Source of the DNA: Bosea vaviloviae
GTDB taxonomy: Bacteria > Pseudomonadota > Alphaproteobacteria > Rhizobiales > Beijerinckiaceae
Assembly (NCBI RefSeq): GCF_001741865.1
Contig: NZ_CP017147.1
Coordinates: 2,719,001 to 2,783,000 of the forward strand
DNA: 64,000 bases
Reading direction: 5' to 3'
Of the stretch, positions 17,022 through 26,341 are shown piece after piece. The number at the start of each line of letters is the position of its first letter. Position 1 is the stretch's first letter. The position numbers and the translations under genes were made by a program. Below the pieces are notes generated by a model that made no database searches, was not told the DNA's origin, and worked only from the letters and a program-made list of their open reading frames with translations.

Positions 17022-18428
17022 TCATGCCACCGGATGGCGACGATGCCAGGTTGAAACACTCTGGAAAGCCGCGCCGGCACGAACAAGCACCGCTTCGCCC
17101 AAATGACCGGCGACGAGTTGGAAGGCGACCGGCATTCCCGCTTGGGTGAAGCCGCCCGGCAAGGCGAGAGTTGGATGGCCCGACATGTTGAACGGGCAGG
17201 TGTAGCGCTGCAACATGGCGATGAGGCCCGGCTGTTCGCCGAGCGTCCGAATCTCCGCAAGCGTAAGTGGTGCGAACGGCTGAACCGGCGTCAGCAGCAG
17301 ATCGATCGCGCCGAAGACAGCATCGACACGGCCACGGAACGCCATGCGCCGCAGCAGGATGTCCTGATACTCCATACCGGAGATCGCATGTCCCGCCTCG
17401 ATGACGGAAGCGAGGACACTGCCATACTGGTGCTTATGTGCTGCATAGGTCGCTTTGTGGGCGACAGCGGCTTCGACGGCGCAATTGGGCACCCAATCGG
17501 AGACGGCCTGGGACGCGTCGGGAAACCGCATCTCGACAATCTCGGCTCCAAGCTCCGAGAAAGCCCTGGTAGCCTCGGCAAGAACCGCCTGAATACCGAC
17601 ATCGACATCGTCGCTGTTCCACACCGTGTCGACACCGATACGCAGGCCACGTAGATCGTCATTGATCGCCGCCAGGTCGTTCGGCACGGGGGCGAGCAGC
17701 GCCGTAGGGTCTTTCAGATCGCTGCCAGCGATTGCGCCGAGCAATATCCCTGCATCCCTTGCGCTGCGTGCCATCGTTCCGACATGGTCCAGGGAGGCCG
17801 CCAGCTCGAAAACCCCATGGCGGCTGACGCGCCCCCAGCTCGGCTTCAATCCAGTCACGCCATTGGCGGCCGCCGGCCAGCGGATGGAGCCACCGGTATC
17901 GGAAGCAAGCGAGCCGTAACAGAGACCGGCCGCCGTCGCAGCGCCCGAGCCGCTGGACGATATTCCAGGCCAGTACTCGGCGTTCCACGGATTTTTTGGG
18001 GGTGTAATCGATGGGTGATGGTCGGAATAGGCGCCCTCGGTGAGCTGCGGCTTGCCCAACAGCACGGCTCCGCCCTCCTTCAGCCGCTGCACGACCGTTG
18101 CATCTTCATCGGAGATGACGTGCCGGTGGACCATCGTGCCGGCGGCGTTGGGAAAGCCCTTGATTTGGCACAAATCCTTGACCGCGACGGGAACGCCGTG
18201 GAGCGGCCCACGCAAACGGCCTGCGGCAATCTCCGCGTCGGCCGCGTCCGCTTGAGCAAGTGCTGCATCCGCCATGACCAGCGCGTAGCTGTTCAATTCG
18301 CCGTCAAGCATGGCGATGCGGTCGATCTGTGAGCGCGTCACCTCCCGCGAAGAGATCTCGCGATCTCGGATCAGCGCCGCGACCTCTGTGAGTTCGAGAT
18401 AATGCAGGGCGGTGGCCTTGGCCGTCAT
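17022..18428 (-). CDS. Amidase (amidase-signature family)
   Basis: A 468-aa Ser-cisSer-Lys hydrolase. Lys84 in the PVAVKD block, the cis-Ser in GISSSGSGAATAAG (near residue 159) and the nucleophile Ser181 in ASDTGGSIRWPAA form the expected triad. It hydrolyses an unidentified amide; GatA and AtzF/allophanate hydrolase relatives share the fold, but no gatC/gatB is nearby. It is encoded in front of an MFS transporter and divergently from a LysR regulator, a typical catabolic arrangement. Confidence 0.92.
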   Translation of the reverse strand: MTAKATALHYLELTEVAALIRDREISSREVTRSQIDRIAMLDGELNSYALVMADAALAQADAADAEIAAGRLRGPLHGVPVAVKDLCQIKGFPNAAGTMVHRHVISDEDATVVQRLKEGGAVLLGKPQLTEGAYSDHHPSITPPKNPWNAEYWPGISSSGSGAATAAGLCYGSLASDTGGSIRWPAAANGVTGLKPSWGRVSRHGVFELAASLDHVGTMARSARDAGILLGAIAGSDLKDPTALLAPVPNDLAAINDDLRGLRIGVDTVWNSDDVDVGIQAVLAEATRAFSELGAEIVEMRFPDASQAVSDWVPNCAVEAAVAHKATYAAHKHQYGSVLASVIEAGHAISGMEYQDILLRRMAFRGRVDAVFGAIDLLLTPVQPFAPLTLAEIRTLGEQPGLIAMLQRYTCPFNMSGHPTLALPGGFTQAGMPVAFQLVAGHLGEAVLVRAGAAFQSVSTWHRRHPVA

Positions 18429-18643
18429 TCTTGATCTCCTTGGGCAGCGTCAAGGTCGGGGCAGCGTCAAGATCGTCGCCCGGTGAGCATGCTCATTCTC
18501 ACTCGCATTAGAATGGTTGATCTAATGAGCATCGAGAAGATATGCTGAGACGCTTGGTAAGCACTGTAAAGGTGACATATATTCGTGAAATCAGACTCGA
18601 GCGCAAACCAGAATTGCTCTGCAATTTGGATTAGAATATCTAA
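18429..18643. promoter_or_regulatory. Divergent amidase/LysR control region with ATTAGA palindromes
   Basis: This AT-richer gap contains the perfect palindrome GAGCATGCTC (18485-18494), the inverted pair ATGCTCATT (18489-18497) and AATGAGCAT (18524-18532), and ATTAGA-N8-TCTAAT (18507-18526). A second copy of the half-sites, TTAGA-N3-TCTAA (18631-18643), abuts the regulator ATG at 18644. The two ATTAGA/TCTAA sites are good candidates for binding by the LysR protein, one for the amidase promoter and one for autoregulation. This is inferred from symmetry only. Confidence 0.6.
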
Positions 18644-19534
18644 ATGATAGATCAGAAGCTTCCGCCCCTGAACGCGCTCCGGGCCTTTGAAGCCGCGGCG
18701 CGGCATCTCTCCGTGAAGATCGCGGCGGAGGAGCTGTGCGTGACGCCAGGAGCCGTCAGCCAGATGCTCAAAATTCTCGAAGAGCATCTTGGGGTGAAGC
18801 TGTTCGATCGGGTGCATCGAGGCATCAATCTGACCCAGGCAGGGCGGGACTACCTGCCGCCCGTCCGAAATGCCTTCCGTCAAATCGCCGAATCCTCTCG
18901 GCGCGTGGCCCTTTCCGTCGATACCGGCGTCCTGACCGTCAGCGTCACGCCTTTCTTTGCTTCGGCCTGGCTCGTTCCACGCATGAAGTCGTTTCAGGAT
19001 GCCCATCCGAGCATCGATCTTCAGATCCTCGCAAGCAGCGCACTCGTGGACTTTTCGCGCGGCGGCGTTGACATCGCCGTGCGTCATGGCATGGGCCGAT
19101 ACCCTGGTCTGCGGAGTTATCGGGTCGTCTCAGTCGAAATGGTCCCCGTTGCTGCGCCTTCGCTTGTCGAACGCCTGGGCATGCCGGCAACACCTGCCGA
19201 GTTGGCACGGTGGCCGCATGTTCATGATGCGGATCGCAAAGGTTGGAGCCTCTGGTTTCAAGCGCAAGGCCTCGACGAGGTCGCACTGCCCCGCGGAGCG
19301 TCTTTCGACGATTCCGGTCTGCTCTTGAATGCAGTGATAGCCGGCCAGGGCGCCGGCTTGCTCCCGGCCGCGATGGTGGCGTTCGACGTGGAAGAGGGGC
19401 GCCTCGTCAGGCTCGCGAAAGCGACCCACATGGAGTCGTTTGCATATTACCTTGTCTATCCAGAAACAAACCACGGCAGTCCAAAAATCTCGGCATTCAA
19501 AGATTGGATCCTCAACGCTGCTTCGGCGGCCTGA
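18644..19534 (+). CDS. LysR-family transcriptional regulator (GcvA-like)
   Basis: A 296-aa regulator. The winged HTH lies at residues 9-67 (LNALRAFEAAARHLSVKIAAEELCV, TPGAVSQMLKILEEHLGVKLFDR), in the GcvA subgroup style with the RHLSVKIAAEEL helix. The effector domain follows from about residue 95 (LTVSVTPFFASAWLVPRM). It is transcribed divergently from the amidase-MFS pair across a 215-bp gap with paired palindromes, so it probably controls them in response to the amidase substrate or product. Confidence 0.92.
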   Translation: MIDQKLPPLNALRAFEAAARHLSVKIAAEELCVTPGAVSQMLKILEEHLGVKLFDRVHRGINLTQAGRDYLPPVRNAFRQIAESSRRVALSVDTGVLTVSVTPFFASAWLVPRMKSFQDAHPSIDLQILASSALVDFSRGGVDIAVRHGMGRYPGLRSYRVVSVEMVPVAAPSLVERLGMPATPAELARWPHVHDADRKGWSLWFQAQGLDEVALPRGASFDDSGLLLNAVIAGQGAGLLPAAMVAFDVEEGRLVRLAKATHMESFAYYLVYPETNHGSPKISAFKDWILNAASAA

Positions 19535-19699
19535 CGACGTAGATCCGAGTAAGCGGCTGGAGGCCTTTTCTCTTGGCGGCTGCACGACGCTGGCCGTGCT
19601 CCGCCCCAGCTTTTGCCCATGACATTGCCAGAGCGGATATTTTTGCCTTTCCAGGGCCGTTTTGCTACGTCTGTGACGAGCTGGTTGCGAAGGAGCTGG

Positions 19700-20536
19700 A
19701 TGATGCTGAATCCATATGCCTTGCGGGCCTTGGCAGCTTGCTCGATGCTGCTCCTGACGCCCGCCTTCGCCCAGGCGCAAACACCGAACACGCCGATCCG
19801 GCCCGATGCCGTGGTTTTTTTCACGGACCTGAAGGATGGCGCCGTCATTCCGCCGAAGCTCACGCTCAAGTTCGGCGCATCCAATTTCGAAGTTGTTCCG
19901 GCGGCAGTCAAAAAAGCCAATTCCGGCCATCATCATCTTCTTATCGACAGCCCGGTGCCGCCGTTAGGCGAGCCGATTCCGAGCGATCCCGGCCATCTGC
20001 ATTTCGGGCGCGGCCAGACGGAAGCCGAGCTTGTTCTCGCTCCGGGCCCGCATACGCTGCAACTGCTGCTCGGCGACCATGACCATGTGCCGCATAATCC
20101 TCCGATCATGTCCGCGGTGATCCGCGTGACGGTGTCCGACAAGGCCACCGCGCCCGGGCGCACAGCGTCGCTGCCGGATTCGGAGGTCTATTTTATCGGC
20201 CTTCCCAACGGCTCGGTCGTTCCGCAAAACCTGACGGTCCGGTTTGGACTGCGCAATATGGGGGTTGCCCCGGCAGGCGTCGTCAAGGCCGGCACCGGGC
20301 ATCACCATCTCATCATCGACCGGCCCGCGCCCGCTTTGGGGGAACCCATCGCCAGCGATCCGAACCATCTCCATTTCGGCCGCGGTGAGACTGAGAAGAA
20401 GATCACGCTTGCGCCGGGCCGGCACACGCTGCAGCTCGTGCTGGGCGATCAGGACCATATCCCGCATGATCCACCGGTCATGTCACAGCGGATCGAAGTG
20501 AGGGTGGTGCGGCCGCATCGGCAGCGGCGCTGGTAG
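19700..20536 (+). CDS. Secreted protein with two tandem DUF4399 domains
   Basis: A 278-aa protein starting at ATG 19700 after AAGGAGCTGG, with a signal peptide ending near FAQAQ. Two copies of a His-rich domain follow: residues about 35-145 (GHHHLLID, HLHFGRGQTE, HTLQLLLGDHDHVPHNPP) and 155-265 (GHHHLIID, HLHFGRGETE, HTLQLVLGDQDHIPHDPP). DUF4399 proteins normally have one such domain. The conserved His clusters suggest metal binding in the periplasm. Function is otherwise unknown. Confidence 0.85.
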   Translation: MMLNPYALRALAACSMLLLTPAFAQAQTPNTPIRPDAVVFFTDLKDGAVIPPKLTLKFGASNFEVVPAAVKKANSGHHHLLIDSPVPPLGEPIPSDPGHLHFGRGQTEAELVLAPGPHTLQLLLGDHDHVPHNPPIMSAVIRVTVSDKATAPGRTASLPDSEVYFIGLPNGSVVPQNLTVRFGLRNMGVAPAGVVKAGTGHHHLIIDRPAPALGEPIASDPNHLHFGRGETEKKITLAPGRHTLQLVLGDQDHIPHDPPVMSQRIEVRVVRPHRQRRW

Positions 20537-20608
20537 ACAGGTGCGGGCAAGACAGGGTGCGGGCAAGACAGGGTGCGGGCAAGACAGGTGTGGGCAAGAC
20601 AGGAGTGG
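20537..20608 (+). repeat. 15-16 bp tandem repeat directly after a stop codon
   Basis: Units ACAGGTGCGGGCAAG, ACAGGGTGCGGGCAAG (twice) and ACAGGTGTGGGCAAG, plus a partial ACAGGAGTGG, begin at the base after the DUF4399 stop. The units differ by one base in length, as expected from slippage. Confidence 0.9.
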
Positions 20609-20710
20609 ATGTCGAAAAACTTCGGCGCGGCGCGGATAACTTTAATCCGGTGATTTTAAGATCTTTAGAATCTTGCCCCGCTCCCGATTTTTCGCAGAAG
20701 ATGGCAGTCC

Positions 20711-21805
20711 ATGGCAGCTGAATTGAATTTGATCCTGGGCTCCGGCTTTCCGTATCTGACGCCTGCACCCAGGCTAATGGCTGTCGCATTTGGCCTCATT
20801 GTCTGGCTGTCGCCGTATTCGGTTTCCGCCGGGCCATTGGAGCCGCGCCCTCCCGGTACGATCGTTCTGGCGCAGGCGCCCGCCGCCCCGCCCGCCACTG
20901 ACGCAGGCAGCCTCGAAACCCGCTACTGGAATTCGATCAAGGACAAAACCGACCTCGGCGATTTTCGGATTTATCTCGATGCCTGGCCAAACGGGCTCTA
21001 TGCAGCGGAGGCGCGTGCCCGGATCGAGCGCTTGAGTGGCAAGGCGCCGCCCCCTGCTGCGTCGACCCCCGCTGCGCCGGTCGCGCCTGCCAATGCTCCA
21101 GTGCAGGATTGCGCGGAGTGCCCACCGATGATTCCGATTGCAGCGGGCGCTTTCGCCATGGGATCGGCAGAACCGTTTCGCTTCGAGGCGCCGGTCCACA
21201 CCGTCACCATCAGGAAGCCGTTTTATATTGGCCGCACCGAAGTGACCTATGATGAATGGGATGCCTGTGTTGCGGCCAAAGGCTGCGCCTTCACGCCGGA
21301 CGATCGGGGCGCCGGCCGCGGAAGGCGGCCGGTCGGCAATCTGAGCTGGGAGGACACCCAGCAATATGTCGCCTGGCTGTCGAAAAGGGCCGGCCAGACC
21401 TATCGGCTGCCGACCGAGGCCGAGTGGGAATATGCCGCGCGCGCAGGCCGGGCCACCGCTTATTTCTGGGGCAAGGTGATGGAAAAGGCCCGTGTCAACT
21501 GTTCGGGCTGCGATGGGCCGCGCTCGACAGCTGCGGTTGCCGTCGCCACCTATCCGCCCAATGATTTCGGCCTCTATGACATGTCGGGAAACCTGGCGGA
21601 ATGGGTGGAGGACTGCTGGAACGACGGCTACAGATCCGCGCCCGTCAATGGCTCGGCCTGGGTGAAGCCGGGCTGCAAGGAGCGCGTCCTGCGCGGCGGC
21701 TCCTTCAGCAGCGAGCCGCAATATGTCCGTTCGGCCTCGCGCTTCAAATATGATTTCGATGTGCGCTTCCAGACCAACGGCTTTCGTGTTGTGCGGGAGC
21801 GCTAG
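20711..21805 (+). CDS. Formylglycine-generating-enzyme-like (SUMF1/FGE-sulfatase domain) protein
   Basis: A 364-aa protein with an N-terminal hydrophobic export segment (MAVAFGLIVWLSPYSVSA), a short helical part (YWNSIKDKTDLGDFRIYLDAWPNG) and an Ala/Pro-rich linker. A SUMF1-type domain follows from about residue 140: MIPIAAGAFAMGS, KPFYIGRTEVTYDEWDACV, LPTEAEWEYAARAGR, LYDMSGNLAEWVEDCW and VLRGGSFSSEP. Such proteins either activate sulfatases or serve as regulators and lectin-like scaffolds. No sulfatase lies nearby and the copper-site cysteines of true FGE are not evident, so a non-catalytic role is likely. Confidence 0.88.
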   Translation: MAAELNLILGSGFPYLTPAPRLMAVAFGLIVWLSPYSVSAGPLEPRPPGTIVLAQAPAAPPATDAGSLETRYWNSIKDKTDLGDFRIYLDAWPNGLYAAEARARIERLSGKAPPPAASTPAAPVAPANAPVQDCAECPPMIPIAAGAFAMGSAEPFRFEAPVHTVTIRKPFYIGRTEVTYDEWDACVAAKGCAFTPDDRGAGRGRRPVGNLSWEDTQQYVAWLSKRAGQTYRLPTEAEWEYAARAGRATAYFWGKVMEKARVNCSGCDGPRSTAAVAVATYPPNDFGLYDMSGNLAEWVEDCWNDGYRSAPVNGSAWVKPGCKERVLRGGSFSSEPQYVRSASRFKYDFDVRFQTNGFRVVRER

Positions 21806-22213
21806 GGCATTTTCGAGCGAAGTGGACGCCGGTTCCCCCGCGACAAACGCGAAGCGTTTGCGCGGAGAAAATGCGATAAAACAAGGAACTAGAGCATTTC
21901 CGCGATTGGCAGAAACGCGGAAATGCTCTAGCCGACACGTTGAAGGTCAGCTTCCGGGCATTCCGTTTGGCACCGCGTTCGATACATCCGAATGACGTCC
22001 ATTCCGGCTCGTCGCGACATAGGGTTTCGGCTGGCTGTGACGGACCGGTGCGGAGGAAGCTCGACCGCTTGCCGAATATCGCACTGGAGCTCGCCGAAGC
22101 CGTACCGGCACGCTCTTGTCTCAGCACAAATTTTAGCATCATGCTCGTTCCTCGGCTCGTAGCCGGCAGGCAAGCGTCCTGCTCACGACGCCTTGCTGGG
22201 GGCCGGGTCGCGA
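21806..22213. other. Intergenic region with two inverted repeats upstream of the Ugp-type operon
   Basis: It contains GCATTTTC (21807-21814) with GAAAATGC (21867-21874) around a GAGCGAAGTGGACGCCGGTT core, and a perfect 15-bp inverted repeat TAGAGCATTTCCGCG (21890-21904) with CGCGGAAATGCTCTA (21916-21930). The remainder, 21931-22213, has no recognisable gene on either strand and must include the promoter of the downstream importer operon. Confidence 0.75.
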
Positions 22214-23254
22214 ATGGTTTCGGTAGAACTCAAAGCCGTTTCGAAGACCTGGGGCGGCGCAGCCGCCGTCGATGACGTCAGCTTCACCGTCGAGGGCGGC
22301 AAGCTCGTGGCGCTGCTCGGCCCTTCCGGTTGCGGCAAGTCGACCACGCTCAGGCTGATCGCGGGGCTGGAGGACAGCAGCAACGGTTCGATCGCCATCG
22401 GCGGGCGCGACGTCACCCGCGCGGCTCCTTCGCAACGTGGCATCGCCATGGTGTTCCAGAATTATGCGCTGTTCCCGCATCTGTCTGTCGCGGAGAACAT
22501 CCTGTTCGGGCTGAGGGTGCGGAAGGTGTCGCGCGCGGATCGCGACGAGCGGCTCGCCCGCGCCGCCTCGATCCTGGGGCTTACCACCCTGCTCGAGCGC
22601 AAGCCCTCGCAGCTGTCCGGCGGCCAGCAGCAGCGCGTTGCGCTCGGCCGGGCGATCGTCGCGCAAGCCCCGGTCTGCCTGATGGACGAGCCGCTCTCCA
22701 ATCTCGACGCACAGCTGCGCGTCGAGATGCGGCGCGAGATCCGCGAGCTGCAGCAGCGCCTCGGCATCACCATGGTCTATGTCACGCATGATCAGGTCGA
22801 GGCGATGACGATGGCCGACCAGGTCGTGCTGATGCGCAACGGGCGGATCGAACAGGATGCTCCACCCGACCAGCTCTACGAGAATCCGGCGACGATCTTC
22901 GTCGCGCGCTTCGTCGGTACGCCGCCGATGAACGTCATCCCGCTCGCCTCGGTCCTGGCAGGCGGCGGCACCGGCCTCTCGCCGCCGGCCCATGCCGAGC
23001 CGAGCCTGCTTGCGGTCGGCATCCGGCCCGAAATGACCGAACTCACCGATGCCGGCATCGCCGCCGATGTCGTGGCGGTCGAGTATCTCGGCGCCGACAC
23101 GCTGGTCGAGACCCGTATCGACGGCCAGCCCTTCATCGTGCGCCGGCCCGGAAAAGTCCGCGCCGCGGCGGGCGAGCGGGTGCATATCAGGCTGTCGCAG
23201 GCGGCGGTGCACTGGTTCGACCTGAAGACCGAGCAAAGGCTCGTCCTCGGCTGA
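22214..23254 (+). CDS. ABC transporter ATP-binding protein (UgpC/MalK-like)
   Basis: A 346-aa ATPase. Walker A is GPSGCGKSTTLRLIAGL, the signature is LSGGQQQRVALGRAIV, Walker B is VCLMDEPLSNLD, the H-loop is VTHDQVEAMTMADQ, and a C-terminal OB/TOBE region follows (VGIRPEMTELTDAG). ATG 22214 is preferred to an upstream TTG because homology begins at VSVELKAVSKTW. It is the first gene of the ATPase-binding protein-permease-permease operon, and the PPMNVIPL segment after FVGT is typical of glycerol-3-phosphate/sugar importers. Confidence 0.94.
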   Translation: MVSVELKAVSKTWGGAAAVDDVSFTVEGGKLVALLGPSGCGKSTTLRLIAGLEDSSNGSIAIGGRDVTRAAPSQRGIAMVFQNYALFPHLSVAENILFGLRVRKVSRADRDERLARAASILGLTTLLERKPSQLSGGQQQRVALGRAIVAQAPVCLMDEPLSNLDAQLRVEMRREIRELQQRLGITMVYVTHDQVEAMTMADQVVLMRNGRIEQDAPPDQLYENPATIFVARFVGTPPMNVIPLASVLAGGGTGLSPPAHAEPSLLAVGIRPEMTELTDAGIAADVVAVEYLGADTLVETRIDGQPFIVRRPGKVRAAAGERVHIRLSQAAVHWFDLKTEQRLVLG

Positions 23255-23305
23255 CGACTGAACACCAAGGCGTTTAAGACGCCGTACAAAGGGGAGTGAA
23301 GAGAT

Positions 23306-24595
23306 ATGGACAGGCGTGAATTCATTGGCGGCACCGCGGCTCTGGCCGGCTCGCTTGCGGTGGCGAAACCGGCGCTCGCCCAATCGGCCGAGCTGTCCTT
23401 CTTCTATCCGGTCGCCGTGGGCGGGCCGATCACCAAGCTGATCGACAGCTATGCTGCCGGATTCGAGAAGGAAAACCCGACCATCAAGGTCAAGCCGATC
23501 TATGCCGGCACCTATCAGGAGACGATCGTCAAGGCGCTGACCGCACATAAGAGCGGCACGCCGCCGGTGCTCTCGGTGCTGCTTTCGACCGATATGTTCA
23601 CCCTGATCGACGAGGAAGCGATCGTTTCCTTCGACCCCTTCATCAAGACCGAGGACGACAAGAAGTGGCTGTCGAGCTTCTTCCCCGGCTTCATGGCGAA
23701 TAGCCAGACGGGCGGGAAGACCTGGGGCATTCCGTTCCAGCGCTCCACGGTGGTGCTCTACTGGAATAAGGAGCTGTTCAAGGAGGCCGGGCTCGATCCC
23801 GAGAAGCCGCCGACCAGCTGGGCGCAGCAACTCGAATTCGCGCAGAAGCTGACCAAGCGCGATGCCGCCGGAAACACCAGCCAGTGGGGCATCCAGATCC
23901 CGTCTTCCGGCTTCCCCTATTGGCTCTTCCAGGGACTGACCACGCAGGCCGGCGCCATTCTCGCCAATCCGGCCGGCGACAAGACCGACTATGCCAATCC
24001 CGGCGTCGTCGAGGCGCTGCAGTACTGGGTCGACCTGGCGCAGAAGCACAAGGTTCACCCGCCCGGCATCGTCGAATGGGGCACCACGCCGCGTGACTTC
24101 TTCGAGAAGAAGGTCGCGATGATGTGGACCACCACCGGCAACCTGACCAATGTCAGGGCCAACGCCAAGTTCCCCTTCGGCGTCGCCGTGCTGCCCGCCG
24201 GCAAGAAGCCCGGCAGCCCGACCGGCGGCGGCAATTTCTATCTCTCCAAGAAGGCGAGCCCGGCCGAGCAGGAAGCCGCGTTCAAGTTCGTGCGCTGGAT
24301 CACCACGCCGGAGCGGGCCGCGCAATGGAGCGCCGATACCGGCTATGTCGCGGTGACGCCGGCGGCCTACGAGACCGAGGCGATGAAGAAATACGTCGCC
24401 GATTTCCCACAGGCCCTCGTCGCCCGCGACCAGCTGCCGACCGCCGTCGCCGAGCTCTCGACCCATGAGAACCAGCGCGTCACCAAGGCGCTGAACGACG
24501 GCCTGCAGGCGGCCCTCACCGGCACGAAGCAGCCGGCGCAGGCGATGACTGAGGCCCAGGCGGAAGCCGAGCGCATCCTGAAGTCCTATCGCTGA
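23306..24595 (+). CDS. ABC transporter substrate-binding protein (UgpB-like)
   Basis: A 429-aa extracellular solute-binding protein family 1 member. MDRREFIGGTAALAGSLAVAKPALAQ resembles a Tat signal (RRxF). The mature part shows ELSFFYPVAVGGPITKLIDSYAAGFEKENP, WGIPFQRSTVVLYWNKELFKEAGLDP and FKFVRWITTPERAAQWSADTGYVAV, all close in style to UgpB. A strong AAAGGGGAG ribosome site precedes it. The ligand is probably glycerol-3-phosphate, a glycerophosphodiester or a related polyol phosphate; sequence cannot decide. Confidence 0.92.
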   Translation: MDRREFIGGTAALAGSLAVAKPALAQSAELSFFYPVAVGGPITKLIDSYAAGFEKENPTIKVKPIYAGTYQETIVKALTAHKSGTPPVLSVLLSTDMFTLIDEEAIVSFDPFIKTEDDKKWLSSFFPGFMANSQTGGKTWGIPFQRSTVVLYWNKELFKEAGLDPEKPPTSWAQQLEFAQKLTKRDAAGNTSQWGIQIPSSGFPYWLFQGLTTQAGAILANPAGDKTDYANPGVVEALQYWVDLAQKHKVHPPGIVEWGTTPRDFFEKKVAMMWTTTGNLTNVRANAKFPFGVAVLPAGKKPGSPTGGGNFYLSKKASPAEQEAAFKFVRWITTPERAAQWSADTGYVAVTPAAYETEAMKKYVADFPQALVARDQLPTAVAELSTHENQRVTKALNDGLQAALTGTKQPAQAMTEAQAEAERILKSYR

Positions 24596-24599
24596 GCCG

Positions 24600-25478
24600 A
24601 TGAACAACCGCGCGACCGCGACGATCCATGGCTGGCTGCTGCTGCTGCCGGCCATGGCTTGCCTGGCCCTGTTCACGCACTGGCCCGCGATCGCGAGCTT
24701 CGTCGACAGCTTCATGTCGACCCCGCGGGCGCGCCGCCCGGCGCGTTTCGTCGGGCTCGACAATTACCAGCAGATGCTGGCCGACCCGATCTTCTGGAAG
24801 GCGATGGCGAATAATCTCTGGTTCGCCGCCGGCACGATCCCCACCTCGATCGGGCTCGCCCTGCTGATGGCGGTCTGGGTCAACGACAAGATCGCTGGCC
24901 GCACTTTGGTCCGGATGGCCTATTTCACACCGACCATCCTGCCGATGATCGCGGTCGCCAACATCTGGCTGTTCTTCTTCACCCCGCAATACGGCCTGCT
25001 CGAGCAGATCGTCGCTGCCTTCGGCGGGCGCAGCACCAACTGGCTCGGATCGCAGGACACCGCGCTCTACGCCGTCACCATCGTTGCGATCTGGAAGGAG
25101 GCCGGCTTCTTCATGATCTTCTACCTCGCGGCGCTGCAGGCGATCCCGCCCAGCCTCGGGGAGGCGGCGGCGATCGAGGGCGCCTCGCGCTGGACGTTCT
25201 TCCGGCGTGTCCAGTTCCCGCTCCTGATGCCGACGACGCTGTTCGTGCTGATCAATGCGGTGATCAACGCCTTCCGCATGATCGACCATATCTTCGTGAT
25301 GACGCGCGGCGGCCCGGACAATGCGACGACGCTGCTGCTGTTCTACATCTACCAGGTCGGCTTCGGCTTCTGGGACACCAGCTATGCCGCGGCGCTGACC
25401 TGCGTGCTCCTGCTGCTGCTCGCGCTGGTGGCCTTCGTCCAGTACGGCTGGCTTGAACGCAGGACGCATTATCAATGA
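24600..25478 (+). CDS. ABC transporter permease (UgpA-like)
   Basis: A 292-aa inner-membrane permease with six helices, starting MNNRATATIHGWLLLLPAMACLALF. The EAA loop is EAAAIEGASRWTFFRRVQFPLLMPT, and MIDHIFVMTRGGPDNATTLLLFYIYQ is the conserved C-terminal block of the family. It starts four bases after the binding-protein stop and ends in an ATGA overlap with the next permease. Confidence 0.94.
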   Translation: MNNRATATIHGWLLLLPAMACLALFTHWPAIASFVDSFMSTPRARRPARFVGLDNYQQMLADPIFWKAMANNLWFAAGTIPTSIGLALLMAVWVNDKIAGRTLVRMAYFTPTILPMIAVANIWLFFFTPQYGLLEQIVAAFGGRSTNWLGSQDTALYAVTIVAIWKEAGFFMIFYLAALQAIPPSLGEAAAIEGASRWTFFRRVQFPLLMPTTLFVLINAVINAFRMIDHIFVMTRGGPDNATTLLLFYIYQVGFGFWDTSYAAALTCVLLLLLALVAFVQYGWLERRTHYQ

Positions 25479-26341
25479 GCGGCGCGCCTCGACCGCAGCC
25501 GGCGGCGACCACCCGTCCAGACCCTTACGCGCCGAAGGGCCTGGTGCTAACGCTCGAATCGACCGGCGCGATCCTGCTCGCTCTGATCTGGGTGCTGCCC
25601 CTGGCCTATGCCGTCTGGGCCGCGATTCATCCCGCCGAGTACACGACCCGTTTCGTGCTGACCGCGCCGCTGACGCTGGATAACTTCACCCGCGCCTGGG
25701 CGGCCGCGCCCTTCGCACGCTATTTCCTCAACACCTTCATCCTCGTCACCATGATCCTCGCCTTCCAGCTCGTGCTGGGGACGCTGGCGGCCTATGCGCT
25801 GGCGCGGCAGGATTTCTGGGGGCGGGACATCGCCTTCGCGCTGATCCTGGCACAGCTGATGATCATGCCCGACGCGCTGATCGTCGAGAACTACCGCACC
25901 CTCGCCAGGGTCAATCTGATCGACACGATCCCGGCCATCGCCTTGCCCTATATCGCCTCGGCCTTCGGCATTTTCCTGCTGCGGCAGACTTTCAAGACCG
26001 TGCCGAAGGAGCTCGACGATGCTGCCCGCGTCGAGGGCGCGAGCCCGCTGCAGGTGCTGATGAAGGTCTATGTGCCGCTCGCCAAACCGACCTATATCGC
26101 CTACGGGCTGGTCTCGGTGAGCTATCACTGGAACAACTTCCTCTGGCCGCTGCTGGTCACCAATTCGGTGGAGTCGCGGCCGCTGACCGTCGGCCTCCAG
26201 GTCTTTTCGTCGAGCGATCAGGGCATCGACTGGGCGGTGATCTGCGCCGCGACGCTGATGACCTCGGCGCCATTGCTGGTCGGCTTCCTGCTGTTCCAGC
26301 GCCAGTTCGTGCAGAGTTTTATGCGCGCAGGAATCAAGTGA
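25475..26341 (+). CDS. ABC transporter permease (UgpE-like)
   Basis: A 288-aa second permease. The EAA loop is DDAARVEGASPLQVLMKVYVPLAKP, and YHWNNFLWPLLVTNSVESRPLTVGLQVF is the typical family segment. Its ATG overlaps the upstream stop. Its own stop (GTGA at 26338-26341) lies in the first copy of a 17-bp tandem duplication that leads into the phosphatase-family gene. Confidence 0.94.
   Translation: MSGAPRPQPAATTRPDPYAPKGLVLTLESTGAILLALIWVLPLAYAVWAAIHPAEYTTRFVLTAPLTLDNFTRAWAAAPFARYFLNTFILVTMILAFQLVLGTLAAYALARQDFWGRDIAFALILAQLMIMPDALIVENYRTLARVNLIDTIPAIALPYIASAFGIFLLRQTFKTVPKELDDAARVEGASPLQVLMKVYVPLAKPTYIAYGLVSVSYHWNNFLWPLLVTNSVESRPLTVGLQVFSSSDQGIDWAVICAATLMTSAPLLVGFLLFQRQFVQSFMRAGIK

Noticed and set aside
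21931..22213. Short minus-strand gene before the Ugp-type operon
   Set aside because: Two overlapping frames exist, but neither shows a ribosome site, domain or sensible composition.
22139..24763. 874-codon minus-strand frame across the ATPase and binding-protein genes
   Set aside because: Antisense of two clear ABC transporter genes; composition is shadow-like and no motif is seen.
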